From Aquabacterium sp. (GTDB taxonomy: Bacteria; Pseudomonadota; Gammaproteobacteria; Burkholderiales; Burkholderiaceae_C), in assembly GCF_029946005.1 (NCBI RefSeq), contig NZ_JAQSDR010000040.1, positions 1-64,000 on the forward strand: a DNA stretch of 64,000 bases. The letters are read 5' to 3'. Below the pieces are notes generated by a model. It did not search any database. It was not told where the DNA came from and saw only the letters and a list, made by a program, of their open reading frames with translations. The position numbers and the translations under genes are program-made. Positions 16,529 to 28,562 of the stretch are shown piece after piece. Positions within the stretch are counted from its first letter, which is position 1, and every line of letters begins with the position of its first letter.

Positions 16529-19500
16529 GGCCGCGATTGTGCATGGAACTGCACCAGGGCCCGCCTGACGGCATCGGCCAGGGCATCGAGCTGGAACTGC
16601 TTGGCCAGGTGGCGCATGTGCTGCACAAACACCTCGCATTGGGGCTCGGCCGCGGCGATCTGGTCCAGCGTTTTGTGCACGCCACGCACATAGCCAGCGT
16701 CGATCAGCTCTTCCAGGCTTTGCAGGGCTTTGAGTGATGGCAGCACTTGGGTGCCCTCGCCTGCGCCTTGCGCGACCGTGTCCAGCAAGGGTTTGCTGAC
16801 AACGGGGCGTTGCGCCTCGATCCACTGCAGGGTCAAGCGCCGCCCCAGCCAGTCCAGCAGCTCAGTCATGCGCACGGGCTTGACGATGAAGTCTTCAAAG
16901 GTGATGCCCACGTCGTTGTCCATGCCCTTGTCAAAGGCGTTGGCCGACACGATGGCGATCGGGGCGCGGCTCAAACCTTCTTGCTTGATGGTGCGGATGG
17001 TGGTCCAACCGTCAATGCCCGGCATGGCGAGGTCCATGAACACGGCATGGGGCTCTTGCGCCTGTGGACAGCTGCGCAGCAAAGACAAGCATTCCACGCC
17101 AGAGGCCAGCGGCGTCACGTCAAAGCCCAAGGGTTCGAGGATGCGCACCAGCAGGCCTCGGTCGGCTTCTTCGTTGTCCACCACCCAGACGCGGCGGCGA
17201 TCACCCACGTAGCCGGTGCGCACGCCCAGGGGCACCGAGCGGTCGGCGTGCGTCAGGCGCACCTGAGGCAAGAACAGGCGGATGCGGAAGACCGTGCCCT
17301 GCCCTTCCACGCTGCTCACCTTCATTTCGCCGCCCATCAGGTCGGTCAGCATCTTGCTGATGGTCAGACCCAGGCCGGTGCCTGCCACCGCCGAGCCCGC
17401 CACGGAAGAGCCACGTGCAAAAGGCTCGAAGACCCGCTCCAGTTCGTCGATCGGGATGCCCGGGCCGGTGTCGATCACCTCCACCAAGGCGATTTCACGC
17501 GCGTAGCTGACGCGGAACTTCACGCTGCCTTGCGAGGTGAACTTCACCGCGTTGCCCAGCACATTGAACAGGATCTGGCGCACACGGCGCTCGTCGGCCC
17601 GCACCACTTCGGGCAGGGCCGCGTCCAGCTCCACATCAAAGATCAAACCCTTGCTCAAGGCTTGCGGCCGCAGCATGTTGATGATCTGCTGCAGGGATTC
17701 GAACAGGCGCATGGGCTTGACGTCCAGCGTCAGCTTGCCGCTTTCAATGCGGGCGATGTCCAGGGTGCCTTCGATCAGCGACAGCAAATGGTCGCCGCCC
17801 CGCTTGATCACCTCGATGCCATGCTTGGCGTGCTCAGGCAGGCGCTGGTCTTCGTCCAGCAATTGCGCATAACCCAGGATGCTGTTGAGCGGCGTGCGCA
17901 ACTCGTGGCTGATGGTCGAGATGTAGCGGCTCTTGGCCTGGTTGGCCTGCTCGGCGGTGCGCTTGGCCTGCTGCAGCTTTTCATCGGTGCGGCGGTGCAA
18001 CTCCACTTCCCGCACCAGCAGATGCGTCTGGCGGTTGGATTCTTCTTGCGCCACTTTGCGGCTTTTGTGCGCCAGCACCAGCCACCAACCCACCACGCCC
18101 GAGATCACCAGCAGCACCGCAAACACCTTGAGGAAGCCGCTTTGCAGCGCGTCGACCAGGCCCAAGGTGGCAGGCTGATCCAAGGCCCGCAACTCGTGGT
18201 TGAAGATCAGGGCAAACAACAGCGCGAGGGCCGGCACCAGCCCGCCCATCAACAGCATGAAGTGGCCCAGCTCGGTGTCCAGGTGGCGCCAGATGAAAGG
18301 GGGCAAGAGCTTTTGCCCCACGGCCCGCCACTGAACGGACCACCGCGCCTCGGGCTTGCACAGGTCGTGGCACCGCGCGTCCAGCGAGCAGCACAGCGAG
18401 CAGATGAAGCCCTGGTAGGCCGGGCAATGGGCCATGTCTTCGCCCTCGTACTCGCGCTCGCACACGGTGCAGCGGTAGACGCCCTTCATGCCTTGCCCGG
18501 ACGGGCAGGTCTCGCAACTGGGTGCTTTGGGCTCGGCCTGCCTGGCAATGTAGTAGCGGCCCTGCGTGAACCAGGCGATCAACGGCGAGGTGACGAGGGC
18601 GGTGACCAAGGCAATCAGCGCCGAGAAGGCCTGCGCCATCGGCCCCAGCCACCCCAGGTAGGCCGTCACCGACAGGATCGAGGCCGCGCTCATCGCGCCC
18701 ACGCCCACCGGGTTCACGTCATAAAGGTAGGCACGCTTGAATTCGATGCCCTTGGGTGACCAGCCCATGGGCTTGTTGATGACCAGGTCGGCCACCACCG
18801 CCATCATCCAGGCGATGGCGATGTTGGAATACAAGCCCAGCACCCGTCCGAGCGCCTGGAACACGTTCAACTCCATCAGCATCAAGGCGATCATGGTGTT
18901 GAACACCACCCAGACCACGCGCCCTGGGTGGCTGTGTGTGATGCGCGCGAAGAAGTTGGACCAGGCCAGCGACCCTGCATAGGCGTTGGTGACATTGATC
19001 TTGAGCTGCGAGATCACCACGAACAGGCAGGTGGCCGCCACCGCCCAGCTCAGGTTCGAGAACATCGTCTCGTAGGCCAGCAGGTACATCTGGTTGGGGT
19101 CGACAGCGCGGTCGGCTGGCACCGACAGGCTCAGCGCCAAGTAGGCCAGCACCGTGCCGCCCAGCATCTTGAGCACGCCCGGGATCACCCAGCCCGGCCC
19201 ACCCAGGAACACGCTCAACCACCATCGCACACGGTGCTTGGGTTGCTGCTCGGGCATGAAGCGCAGGTAGTCGGCCTGCTCGCCCATCTGCGTGATCAGG
19301 GCCACGCCCACCGTCATGGCCGCACCAAATGACATGAGGTTGAAACCCGGCGCCTCGCCCTGCGCACCGCCGTAGCCCACCAGGTCGCTCAGCACATGCG
19401 GATTGGCCTTGAACACGTAGATGTAGGGCAGCACCAACATCACCAGCCAGATCGGTTGCGTCCACACCTGCAAGCGGCTGATGACGGTGACCCCGTGGGT

Positions 19501-20085
19501 GACCAGCGGCACCACCACCACCGCACAGATCAAATAGCCCCAGGCGGGCGGGATGTCGAAGGCGAGCTCCAGCGCATAGGCCATGATCGCGGCCTCCAGC
19601 GCGAAGAAGATGAAGGTGAAGGTGGCGTAGATCAGCGAGGTGATGGTGGAGCCGATGTAGCCAAAGCCCGCGCCGCGCGTCAGCAGGTCCATGTCGACAC
19701 CATGGCGGGCGGCATACACGCTGATGGGCCAACCGGCCAGCAAGATGATCAAACCGGTGGCCAGGATGGCCCACAAGGCGTTGATGAAGCCGTGCTCCAC
19801 CATCAAGGTGGCGCCCACGGCTTCCAATACCAAAAAGGATGCAGCGCCAAAGGCCGTGTTGGCCACCCGCCATTCGCTCCATTTCCGGAAAGACCGGGGG
19901 GTGAAGCGCAGGGCGTAGTCTTCCAGCGTCTCGCTGCCCACCCAGGTGTTGTAGTCACGCCGCACCTTGACCACGCGCTGCAAGGCCTGTTCTCCCGGCA
20001 AATCGACCGAAGTGTCGTCCCCGGCATCGGTCGGGCCATCAATACGCCGTTCGGCGGCTGGACTCATTTGGCGTGTGTCTTGCAT
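16525..20085 (-). CDS. NCS1-family permease fused to hybrid sensor histidine kinase
   Basis: A 1186-residue fusion. Residues about 45-515 are an NCS1-type (cytosine/purine/allantoin) permease with about 12 membrane helices. Residues 524-576 hold ten cysteines (C524, C527, C539, C542, C554, C562, C565, C566, C572, C576), a likely metal-binding cluster. Two more helices follow at about 606-630 and 650-672, then a coiled linker. The HisKA H-box is [15 protein letters not shown] (H727); the ATPase has [17 protein letters not shown] and GTGLGLT. A receiver follows (phosphoacceptor D1018 in [11 protein letters not shown]), then a helical tail of about 90 residues without a clear Hpt motif. SLC5-type permease-kinases such as CbrA and CrbS are the known precedent. 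ATG at 20085 is chosen; 20109 is possible. It is divergent from ureA and coupled to the LuxR regulator. Confidence 0.92.
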   Translation of the reverse strand: MQDTRQMSPAAERRIDGPTDAGDDTSVDLPGEQALQRVVKVRRDYNTWVGSETLEDYALRFTPRSFRKWSEWRVANTAFGAASFLVLEAVGATLMVEHGFINALWAILATGLIILLAGWPISVYAARHGVDMDLLTRGAGFGYIGSTITSLIYATFTFIFFALEAAIMAYALELAFDIPPAWGYLICAVVVVPLVTHGVTVISRLQVWTQPIWLVMLVLPYIYVFKANPHVLSDLVGYGGAQGEAPGFNLMSFGAAMTVGVALITQMGEQADYLRFMPEQQPKHRVRWWLSVFLGGPGWVIPGVLKMLGGTVLAYLALSLSVPADRAVDPNQMYLLAYETMFSNLSWAVAATCLFVVISQLKINVTNAYAGSLAWSNFFARITHSHPGRVVWVVFNTMIALMLMELNVFQALGRVLGLYSNIAIAWMMAVVADLVINKPMGWSPKGIEFKRAYLYDVNPVGVGAMSAASILSVTAYLGWLGPMAQAFSALIALVTALVTSPLIAWFTQGRYYIARQAEPKAPSCETCPSGQGMKGVYRCTVCEREYEGEDMAHCPAYQGFICSLCCSLDARCHDLCKPEARWSVQWRAVGQKLLPPFIWRHLDTELGHFMLLMGGLVPALALLFALIFNHELRALDQPATLGLVDALQSGFLKVFAVLLVISGVVGWWLVLAHKSRKVAQEESNRQTHLLVREVELHRRTDEKLQQAKRTAEQANQAKSRYISTISHELRTPLNSILGYAQLLDEDQRLPEHAKHGIEVIKRGGDHLLSLIEGTLDIARIESGKLTLDVKPMRLFESLQQIINMLRPQALSKGLIFDVELDAALPEVVRADERRVRQILFNVLGNAVKFTSQGSVKFRVSYAREIALVEVIDTGPGIPIDELERVFEPFARGSSVAGSAVAGTGLGLTISKMLTDLMGGEMKVSSVEGQGTVFRIRLFLPQVRLTHADRSVPLGVRTGYVGDRRRVWVVDNEEADRGLLVRILEPLGFDVTPLASGVECLSLLRSCPQAQEPHAVFMDLAMPGIDGWTTIRTIKQEGLSRAPIAIVSANAFDKGMDNDVGITFEDFIVKPVRMTELLDWLGRRLTLQWIEAQRPVVSKPLLDTVAQGAGEGTQVLPSLKALQSLEELIDAGYVRGVHKTLDQIAAAEPQCEVFVQHMRHLAKQFQLDALADAVRRALVQFHAQSRP

Positions 20086-20137
20086 AGTGGGTACTTCATC
20101 AACGGCCATTGCCGCAATTTCGGTGCCGAGAACCCCA

Positions 20138-20440
20138 ATGGAACTGACCCCACGAGAGAAAGACAAGCTGCTGATCTTCACGGCCGCCCTGCTGGCCGAG
20201 CGGCGCAAGGCCCGGGGGCTGAAGCTGAACTATCCTGAAGCTGTGGCTCTGATCACCGCCGCCATCATGGAAGGCGCCCGAGATGGCAAAACCGTGGCCA
20301 CTTTGATGAGCGAAGGCAAAACCGTGCTGAGCCGCCATGACGTCATGGACGGCGTGGCCGACATGGTGCCTGAAATCCAGGTGGAAGCGACCTTCCCGGA
20401 TGGCACCAAGTTGGTGACCGTGCACCAACCCATTGCATGA
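20138..20440 (+). CDS. ureA: Urease subunit gamma
   Basis: A 100-residue urease gamma subunit, complete. It starts [20 protein letters not shown] and has the conserved [21 protein letters not shown] and [21 protein letters not shown]. With UreB and UreC it forms the nickel enzyme that hydrolyses urea to ammonia and carbamate in the cytoplasm. Its ATG is only 52 bp from the start of the divergent permease-kinase gene, so its promoter must lie within that short gap or inside the kinase 5-prime end. It is the first gene of ureA-ureJ-ureB-ureC; ureD, which often precedes ureA, is absent here. Confidence 0.98.
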   Translation: MELTPREKDKLLIFTAALLAERRKARGLKLNYPEAVALITAAIMEGARDGKTVATLMSEGKTVLSRHDVMDGVADMVPEIQVEATFPDGTKLVTVHQPIA

Positions 20441-20514
20441 AATCATTCTCTTCGCAGATTTGCACCACTTAAGTGCAATCAAAACCATCCACGTCCCAGC
20501 CTGGATTCAACGAC

Positions 20515-21183
20515 ATGCCGAACATCACCTACCGCCGCACCATTCTGGTCTGTGCCCCCTGGGCTGCCGGGCTGGCAGCCGCCTCATTGACCACCGTGGC
20601 TCATGCCCACGTGGGTGCCGAAGCTGGACTGGGCCACACCCATGACACCTTCAGCAGCCTGTTGGCAGGTGCGGCCCACCCGTTGACCGGCCTGGACCAC
20701 GTGGCCGCCATGGTGAGCGTGGGCTTGTGGAGCGCGCTGAGTTTCTCCAAACAGGCATCGTCGCCCATGGGGGCCGCGCGCATTCTGTCCGCACCATTGG
20801 TGTTTGCCGCCACCTTGCTGATGGGCGCCCTGATGGCGCTCAATGGTGTCACGCTGCCTGGCGTTGAGCCCATGATCGCCGCCTCGCTGTTGGCCATGGG
20901 GCTGCTGGTGGCCACGCGCAGCGCACTGCCCACCGGCATGGGCGCCGCCCTCGTGGTCGGCTTCGCCCTCTTCCACGGCTTGGCGCACGGCCAGGAATTG
21001 GGCGGCCATGCCGCCGCCGCGCTCACCGGCATGGTCTTGAGCACCCTGGCCTTGCACGCTGTCGGCATCGCTGCGGGGCTGGCTTTGCGCCAACGCAGCC
21101 GCTGGCTGCCACGCATCGCTGGCATCGGGGTCGCCACCTTAGGCCTTGGTTTGCTGACCCCAGCCATCGCTGGCGCGTTCTGA
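20515..21183 (+). CDS. ureJ: HupE/UreJ family membrane protein, probable nickel permease
   Basis: A 222-residue membrane protein with a signal-like first helix ending at AHAHVG and five to six further helices. The HupE/UreJ signature is [20 protein letters not shown] near residue 55, and a second motif [15 protein letters not shown] lies later; the histidines and Asp in these are thought to handle nickel. Family members supply nickel to hydrogenase or urease, and location inside the urease operon supports nickel for urease. The start could be the GTG at 20473, but ATG at 20515 places the signal sequence at the N-terminus. It ends 10 bp before ureB. Confidence 0.9.
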   Translation: MPNITYRRTILVCAPWAAGLAAASLTTVAHAHVGAEAGLGHTHDTFSSLLAGAAHPLTGLDHVAAMVSVGLWSALSFSKQASSPMGAARILSAPLVFAATLLMGALMALNGVTLPGVEPMIAASLLAMGLLVATRSALPTGMGAALVVGFALFHGLAHGQELGGHAAAALTGMVLSTLALHAVGIAAGLALRQRSRWLPRIAGIGVATLGLGLLTPAIAGAF

Positions 21184-21193
21184 AGGGCCCACG

Positions 21194-21499
21194 ATGATCC
21201 CCGGCGAACTCCTCACCGATGGCCCTGACCACGACCTCAACCCTGGCCGCCGCACCATCACCCTGGTCGTCGAGAACGCGGGCGACCGCCCCATCCAGGT
21301 CGGCTCGCACTACCACTTCAGCGAAACCAATGCGGGCCTGCGCTTTGACCGTGGCGCCGCCCACGGCATGCGCCTGAACATCGCATCCGGCACCGCAGTG
21401 CGCTTCGAGCCCGGCCAGCAGCGCACCATTGAGCTGGTCGACTATGCAGGCGACCGCATCGTTTATGGATTCCGTGGCCTGACCCAAGGCCCCCTCTGA
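21194..21499 (+). CDS. ureB: Urease subunit beta
   Basis: A 101-residue urease beta subunit of normal length. Family stretches are [10 protein letters not shown] at the N-terminus, [19 protein letters not shown] and [23 protein letters not shown] split around residue 50, and [12 protein letters not shown] at the end. Beta subunits pack around the alpha subunit in the trimer of trimers. It sits between ureJ and ureC with 10- and 22-bp gaps, so it is part of the same transcript. Confidence 0.98.
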   Translation: MIPGELLTDGPDHDLNPGRRTITLVVENAGDRPIQVGSHYHFSETNAGLRFDRGAAHGMRLNIASGTAVRFEPGQQRTIELVDYAGDRIVYGFRGLTQGPL

Positions 21500-21521
21500 T
21501 TTTGGCGAAAGACACCTTCTG

Positions 21522-23233
<1,712 letters not shown>

Positions 23234-23249
<16 letters not shown>

Positions 23250-24328
23250 ACCTCGCCTGGCGGAAACACAATGAGGTGATCCATCTCCAGGCGCACGCCG
23301 ATCGATTCGTTGAGCGCATGGTCGTGGTGCGAAGGCACCATCGACAGCACCCTGGCACCGCTGGGCAGCTCCAGGGTGTAGAGGATCTCGGCCCCCCGGA
23401 AAGCCTTGTGTTTCACCAAAGCCCGCACCGCACTGGCATCGTCGTGGACCACGTCATCGGGCCGCAACAACACCTCAACCGCGCTTCCAGGCGCGCACGG
23501 CGCCAGGTCATCGGCGTAGCAGATGGGCCCTGGTGAGATCACGTCACCCAACTCGATGTTCAAACACCTCGCATCGCGCACCCGGCCCGACACGAACACG
23601 CCCTGCCCGATGAAGTCGGCCACGAAACGATTGCGGGGCCGGTGGTACAGGTTGTAAGCCGTGTCGATTTGCTGAATGCGGCCCTGCTCCATCACCACGA
23701 TCTGATCGGCCATGGCAAACGCTTCGTTCTGGTCATGCGTGACGAACACCGCCGTGGTACCCGTCGCCTTCAACACGCCACGCACCTCGGCGGCCAGTTG
23801 CTCACGCAAGGCCACATCCAGGTTGGAAAAAGGCTCGTCCAGCAACAGCAAGCGCGGCCGAGGCGCCAAGGCCCGAGCCAAGGCCACCCGCTGCTGCTGG
23901 CCTCCGGACAACTCGTGCGGAAAGCGCTGGGCGGCAGAGGCCAAACCCACCGTCTCAAGCCATTGCCGTGCCGTTTGAAGTGCCTCCGCCCCGCCCTTCA
24001 AACCGAAGGCCACATTGCGCTCAACACTCAGGTGGGGAAACAAGGCGTAGTCCTGAAACACCATGCCGATGCGCCTGCGCTCAGGGGGCACGTGCCGCCC
24101 CTGCCCGCTGACTACATCGCCCTCCATGCTGATCGACCCCGACGTCAAACGCTCGAAGCCGCCCACACACCGCAGCACCGTGGTCTTGCCGCAGCCAGAG
24201 GGGCCCAGCAAACAGCAGATGTCGCCAGCAGCGACCGACAGGCTCAAGTGCTCGACGGTGGGCCGACCCTCATAGGCGTGGTGGATGCCGTGCAGCGCCA
24301 GCGATGGATGAGGTGGTGAATGAGTCAT
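23234..24328 (-). CDS. Iron(III) ABC transporter ATP-binding protein (FbpC-like)
   Basis: A 364-residue ABC ATPase. Walker A is GPSGCGKTT, the signature [15 protein letters not shown], Walker [11 protein letters not shown], and the switch histidine VTHDQ. A C-terminal regulatory region with a TOBE-like OB fold starts near residue 240. It is most like FbpC/AfuC ATPases of iron(III) uptake, consistent with the adjacent permease and binding protein; putrescine or sulfate ATPases are the alternatives. The ATG at 24328 is preferred over a GTG at 24340. Unusually, it is on the strand opposite to its permease gene. Confidence 0.85.
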
Positions 24329-24359
24329 ACAGGGCGGCACCTTACACTAGCCCGCATCC

Positions 24360-26009
24360 ATGATGTCCTCCTACCCCCACCGCATTCGACCCAGTGGGCT
24401 GACCCTGCTCGCACTGCTCATCGCCGTGGTCATGGTCATCCCGCTGCTGTCCGTGGCCACCAATGTGTTCAATGCAGGCACCACCGGCACCTGGGCCCAC
24501 CTGATGGACACGGTGATGGCGGATTACATCACCACCACCGTGGTGTTGTGCCTGGGTGTGGGCACCGGCACGGCGCTGGTCGGCGTGGGCGCGGCCTGGC
24601 TGGTCACCCATTGTGAGTTTCCGGGGCGCCGGGTTTTTGAATGGGCCCTGGTGTTGCCGCTGGCCATGCCTGCCTATGTGATGGCCTATGCCTACACGGA
24701 TGTCCTCCAGTTCTCAGGCCCGGTTCAGAGCTGGCTTCGGGCCAGCTTGAACTGGACCCGCGCCGACTATTGGTTCCCCGATGTTCGCACCTTGGGCGGG
24801 GCGATTTTCATGTTCATCGGGGTGCTTTACCCCTATGTGTACATGCTGACCCGCACCGCGTTTCTGGAAAGAGGCGGTGCCGTGACCGAAGCCGCCCGCT
24901 CCCTGGGCTTGAGCCCATGGCAGAGCTTTGTCAGGGTCTCGCTGCCCATCGCCCGCCCCGCCATCGCCGCCGGCATGGCCCTGGCTTTGATGGAAACACT
25001 GGCCGACTATGGCGCGGTCTCTTACTTCGCCGTTCAAACCTTCACCACCGGCATCTATCGGGCCTGGTTCTCGTTGGGCGACCGAGTGGCCGCCGCCCAG
25101 TTGGCCATGTGCCTGCTGGGCTTTGTGCTGGTGGTCTTGAGCATTGAGCAAAGCTCACGCGGACGGGCCCGCTTCCACGGCACCGGTTTGCGCAAGCCGT
25201 CGCGAGGTCACCGACTTCGGGGCGGGCCAGCAGGATTGGCGGTGGTGGCTTGCCTGATCCCGTTGTTGATCGGCTTCGTGCTGCCAGGCGGCGTGATGCT
25301 GCACATGGCACTGACCGACGGCGATGCCCAGTTCGGCACGCGCTTCCTGACCTTGGCACGCAACAGCTTCGTGGTCTCGGCCATGACCGCCGTGCTGGCC
25401 GTGACGTTGGCCCTCATCGTGGCCTATGCCCATCGTCTGCACCCCACACTTTGGACCAGGGCCGCCCATGGCGCTGTGGGCATGGGCTATGCCCTGCCGG
25501 GATCCGTCATCGCAGTGGGCGTGTTGATCCCGGTCACCCAACTGGACAATGCCCTGGTATCGGCTTTGAAAGCGCACCTGGGCTGGCAAGGTGGCTTGAT
25601 ACTCACGGGCGGCATTGCCGCGTTGGTGTACGCCTGCCTGGTTCGCTTCCTGACCGCCGCCTTGCAAAACGTGGACGCTGCCTTGCACCGGGTCACATCC
25701 CACATGGACGACGCCGCGCGCAGCCTGGGGCTGTCCTCAGGAAAAACCTTGCTCAGGGTGCACCTGCCACTGCTCAGGCGAGGCCTGTTGACCGCGGGGC
25801 TGCTCGTGTTCATCGACGTGATGAAAGAGCTGCCTGCCACGCTGGTCATGCGGCCATTTAATTTCGACACCCTCGCCACACAGGTCTACACCCTGGCCTC
25901 GGACGAGCGATTGAGCGAAGCCTCCACCGCCGCCCTGGCCATCGTGGCGGTGGGACTGGTGCCACTCATCATTTTGTGCCGCCAGATTGCCGCAGAGCGG
26001 CACGCCTGA
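24360..26009 (+). CDS. Iron(III) ABC transporter permease (FbpB-like, two-domain)
   Basis: A 549-residue permease built from two homologous MetI-type halves, about 12 membrane helices. Each half has the EAA loop that contacts the ATPase: AARSLGLSPWQSFVRVSLPI near residue 180 and AARSLGLSSGKTLLRVHLPL near residue 455. The duplicated form is typical of FbpB/SfuB/HitB iron(III) transporters. The start at 24360 (ATGATG) leaves only 31 bp to the divergent ATPase gene, too short for two ordinary promoters, so at least one promoter must lie inside a coding region. It ends one base from the fbpA-like stop, which faces it. Confidence 0.88.
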   Translation: MMSSYPHRIRPSGLTLLALLIAVVMVIPLLSVATNVFNAGTTGTWAHLMDTVMADYITTTVVLCLGVGTGTALVGVGAAWLVTHCEFPGRRVFEWALVLPLAMPAYVMAYAYTDVLQFSGPVQSWLRASLNWTRADYWFPDVRTLGGAIFMFIGVLYPYVYMLTRTAFLERGGAVTEAARSLGLSPWQSFVRVSLPIARPAIAAGMALALMETLADYGAVSYFAVQTFTTGIYRAWFSLGDRVAAAQLAMCLLGFVLVVLSIEQSSRGRARFHGTGLRKPSRGHRLRGGPAGLAVVACLIPLLIGFVLPGGVMLHMALTDGDAQFGTRFLTLARNSFVVSAMTAVLAVTLALIVAYAHRLHPTLWTRAAHGAVGMGYALPGSVIAVGVLIPVTQLDNALVSALKAHLGWQGGLILTGGIAALVYACLVRFLTAALQNVDAALHRVTSHMDDAARSLGLSSGKTLLRVHLPLLRRGLLTAGLLVFIDVMKELPATLVMRPFNFDTLATQVYTLASDERLSEASTAALAIVAVGLVPLIILCRQIAAERHA

Positions 26010-26010
26010 T

Positions 26011-27036
26011 TCAGCGCCATCCGGCGCGGTCAAACACCTTCTGAGCCAGCACTGCGTTGGCACCCAGTTGGCCCACGGGCAGCGCATCGGCCTTGAAGGC
26101 CCCCAATGACTCCAAAGCCGGGTTCTTGACCTTGGCCGAACTGACCACTGGCCACTCGTTGTTGCCATCGGCAAAGTAAGCCTGCGCCTCGTCGCTGCTC
26201 AGGTATTCCAGAAAACGGATGGCGGCATCACGGTTCGGCGCGGTCTTGATCACGCCAGCGCCAGACACATTGATGTGGGTGCCCCAGGACTTCTGGTTGG
26301 GCCAGGCCACGCCCAGGTCCTTGACCACCTGAAGGTCTTCAGGCTTGCTGGAGCGCATGAGCCGCGCCAGGTAGTAGCTGTTTGAAATGGCCACACCGCA
26401 TTCGCCAGACGCCACCGCCTTGATCTGGTCGGTGTCCCCCCCCTTGGGCGAGCGGGCAAAATTGGCCACCAGGCCCTTGGCCCAAGCTTCCGTCTTGGCC
26501 TCGCCCAGGTGAGCGATCATCGCGCCACCGAGCGACAGGTTGTAGGGATGCGAGCCCGAGCGCACGCAAACTTGCCCCTTCAAACGCGGCAAGGCCAAGT
26601 CTTCATAGGTCTGAACCATGTCAGCCTTGATGGTGGCCTTGTTGTAGACGATCAAGCGAGCCCTGGTTGAAAACGCGACCCAGGTGGGCGTGCGCAAAGT
26701 GGCTGGAATGCGGGCTTCCAGCACCTTGGATTGCCAGGGCTGAAACAACCCTGCCTTGTCGGCGACTTCAAGGCGCGAGGCATCCACGGTGATTAGTAGG
26801 TCAGCCGGGCCATTGGCGCCTTCGTTCTTGATCCGCTCCAGCAACTCGTCTTCCTTGCCATCCAGGCGGTTGACCTTGATGCCGGTCTGCTTGGTGAAGT
26901 TGGCGTACATCGCCTCGTCGGTTTGATAGTGGCGCGCCGAGTAGATGTTGAGCACGCCGCCAGATTGAGCATGAGCGCTGACCACAACGGCCCCAACAAG
27001 CACGCCGGTAAATACGGATTTGACGAAGATATTCAT
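26011..27036 (-). CDS. Iron(III) ABC transporter substrate-binding protein (FbpA/FutA-like)
   Basis: A 341-residue periplasmic binding protein. The signal peptide is about 23 residues (cleavage after AHAQ). Characteristic sequence follows: VLNIYSARHYQTDEAMY with an iron-contact tyrosine, then GVAISNSYYLARLM with a YY pair that supplies iron ligands in this family. C-terminal NEWPVV is also typical. It captures ferric iron and delivers it to the permease. The promoter region contains a Fur-like box at 27084-27103, in accord with an iron-repressed gene. It converges on the permease gene and is divergent from ureE. Confidence 0.92.
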   Translation of the reverse strand: MNIFVKSVFTGVLVGAVVVSAHAQSGGVLNIYSARHYQTDEAMYANFTKQTGIKVNRLDGKEDELLERIKNEGANGPADLLITVDASRLEVADKAGLFQPWQSKVLEARIPATLRTPTWVAFSTRARLIVYNKATIKADMVQTYEDLALPRLKGQVCVRSGSHPYNLSLGGAMIAHLGEAKTEAWAKGLVANFARSPKGGDTDQIKAVASGECGVAISNSYYLARLMRSSKPEDLQVVKDLGVAWPNQKSWGTHINVSGAGVIKTAPNRDAAIRFLEYLSSDEAQAYFADGNNEWPVVSSAKVKNPALESLGAFKADALPVGQLGANAVLAQKVFDRAGWR

Positions 27037-27083
27037 GAGCTTTGAGGCCGGTTGGCGTCCAATTGTTCTTCAAAAATAATAAC

Positions 27084-27103
27084 AGCAATGATTCTTATTT
27101 GCA
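27084..27103. promoter_or_regulatory. Candidate Fur box between fbpA-like gene and ureE
   Basis: On the minus strand the sequence GCAAATAAGAATCATTGC resembles the Fur consensus (inverted GATAAT units) closely, in an AT-rich patch unlike its surroundings. It is about 50 bp upstream of the iron-binding protein gene and 40 bp upstream of ureE, so it could affect both. It is a visual match, not a scored one. Confidence 0.6.
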
Positions 27104-27141
27104 GAATACAGGTGTCACGTTTTTTGCTTACCATTGACCCC

Positions 27142-27807
27142 ATGCTGACCGTCAACAAACTCCTCCCCCAAGGCCAGGGCCTTGCCAACGCGCTGCTCAA
27201 GCGCGCCCACACCGTCGAACTCGACTGGGATGTTCGTCAGAAAAGCCGCTTTGACGCCACCGACAGCGCTGGCCGACAGTTGGGCATTTTTCTGAGCCGC
27301 GGCACTGCCGTGCGCGGTGGTGATGTGCTGGTGGCCGAAGACGGTTCGCTGATCCGCGTCACCGCCAAGCCCCAGCCCGTGCTGGTGATCACACCCTGCG
27401 CCGAGCACGGCAAAGCGTTCGACTTGACGCGCGCGGCCTACCACTTGGGCAACCGCCATGTGCAGATCGAGTTGCAGCCCGATCACCTGAAGATTGAGCC
27501 CGACCACGTGCTGGCCGACATGCTGCGGGCCCTGCACCTGACCGTGGTGGAAGCCAACACGACCTTCGAGCCCGAAGGCGGGGCCTATGCGGCGGGCGGT
27601 GGTCATTCACATGGCCACGGGCATCAGCACGAAGAAGACGGGCACGACCATGCGCAAGAAGGCCATGCTCAGGGGCACGAGCACCATGACCACGGTCATG
27701 CCCCGCCCGCCACACCGGCTCGTGGCAAACCGATTGGCATCGCGGTGAAGTCCGCAGCCGCACCCCACGTGCATGGCCCTGGCTGCAACCACGGCCACGA
27801 CCACTGA
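27142..27807 (+). CDS. ureE: Urease accessory protein UreE, histidine-rich
   Basis: A 221-residue nickel metallochaperone. Residues 1-about 70 are the peptide-binding UreE domain ([20 protein letters not shown]), and residues 70-145 the metal-binding domain, with GNRHVQIEL and the histidine in PDHVLADML at the dimer nickel site. Residues about 151-221 carry 18 histidines in HSHGHGHQH- and [12 protein letters not shown] runs, plus a late CNHGHDH. It binds nickel and passes it to the UreDFG-urease complex. The start is the ATG at 27142; an in-frame extension to 27052 would run through the Fur-like region. TGATG overlap couples it to ureF. Confidence 0.95.
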   Translation: MLTVNKLLPQGQGLANALLKRAHTVELDWDVRQKSRFDATDSAGRQLGIFLSRGTAVRGGDVLVAEDGSLIRVTAKPQPVLVITPCAEHGKAFDLTRAAYHLGNRHVQIELQPDHLKIEPDHVLADMLRALHLTVVEANTTFEPEGGAYAAGGGHSHGHGHQHEEDGHDHAQEGHAQGHEHHDHGHAPPATPARGKPIGIAVKSAAAPHVHGPGCNHGHDH

Positions 27808-28562
27808 TGCCTCGCGTTCTGGGCGCTCCCACGCCCCTGAGTGCCTCCGCACGATTGCAGTTGATGTGGCTGGCCTCGCCCGCCTTGCCCGTGGGCGGCT
27901 TCAGTTATTCCGAGGTGCTTGAAGCCGCCGTTGAATCAGGCTTCGTCTCCAATGAGGCCACCGCCGGTGCCTGGCTGCGCGACCAGTTGCACCTGAGCGT
28001 GGCCCGCGCCGACCTGGCCGTGGTGGCCAAGGCCCTGCCCGCCTGGCAGCGCCACAACCTGCCCCGCATCACCGAACTGAACGACTGGGTCGTCCACACC
28101 CGTGAAACCACCGAACTGAAGCTGCAGGCCGAACAGATGGGCCGCTCGCTGGTCGAATGGGTGCGCAACCGTGGCAACTCCGTGGCCCCGAACGACCCTA
28201 GGTTGGCGCAGTGCGCCGCGCTCAAGCCCGCGCCCACCTGGCCCGTGGCTTTTGCACTGGCCGTGGCCCAGTGCCTGCCCGACAACCCGGCCCACACCGC
28301 GCCGCACAGCGACATCGTCAAAGACACGCTGCTGAGCTTCGCCTTCGGCTGGGCCGAGAACATGGTACAGGCCGCCATCAAGTCCGTGCCCCTGGGCCAG
28401 AGCGCCGGTCAGCGCATTTTGCAATCACTGATTGACGACATCCCCACCGCCATTGACCACGCCTGCGCCCTGCCCGACAGCCAGCGCCAGGCTTTCACCC
28501 CCATGCTGGCCATCTTGAGCAGCCAGCACGAAACCCAATACTCACGCCTCTTCCGATCATGA
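27807..28562 (+). CDS. ureF: Urease accessory protein UreF
   Basis: A 251-residue all-helical UreF. It has [21 protein letters not shown] near the N-terminus, [13 protein letters not shown] mid-protein and the C-terminal [11 protein letters not shown] that contacts the complex. UreF acts with UreD and UreG to control nickel insertion into apo-urease. It starts in the ureE stop (TGATG) and overlaps ureG by four bases. Its obligate partner UreD is not encoded in this window. Confidence 0.96.
   Translation: MPRVLGAPTPLSASARLQLMWLASPALPVGGFSYSEVLEAAVESGFVSNEATAGAWLRDQLHLSVARADLAVVAKALPAWQRHNLPRITELNDWVVHTRETTELKLQAEQMGRSLVEWVRNRGNSVAPNDPRLAQCAALKPAPTWPVAFALAVAQCLPDNPAHTAPHSDIVKDTLLSFAFGWAENMVQAAIKSVPLGQSAGQRILQSLIDDIPTAIDHACALPDSQRQAFTPMLAILSSQHETQYSRLFRS

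Noticed and set aside
24329..24359. Fur box between the divergent iron ATPase and permease genes
   Set aside because: The 31 bases are GC-rich and show no Fur-like dyad.
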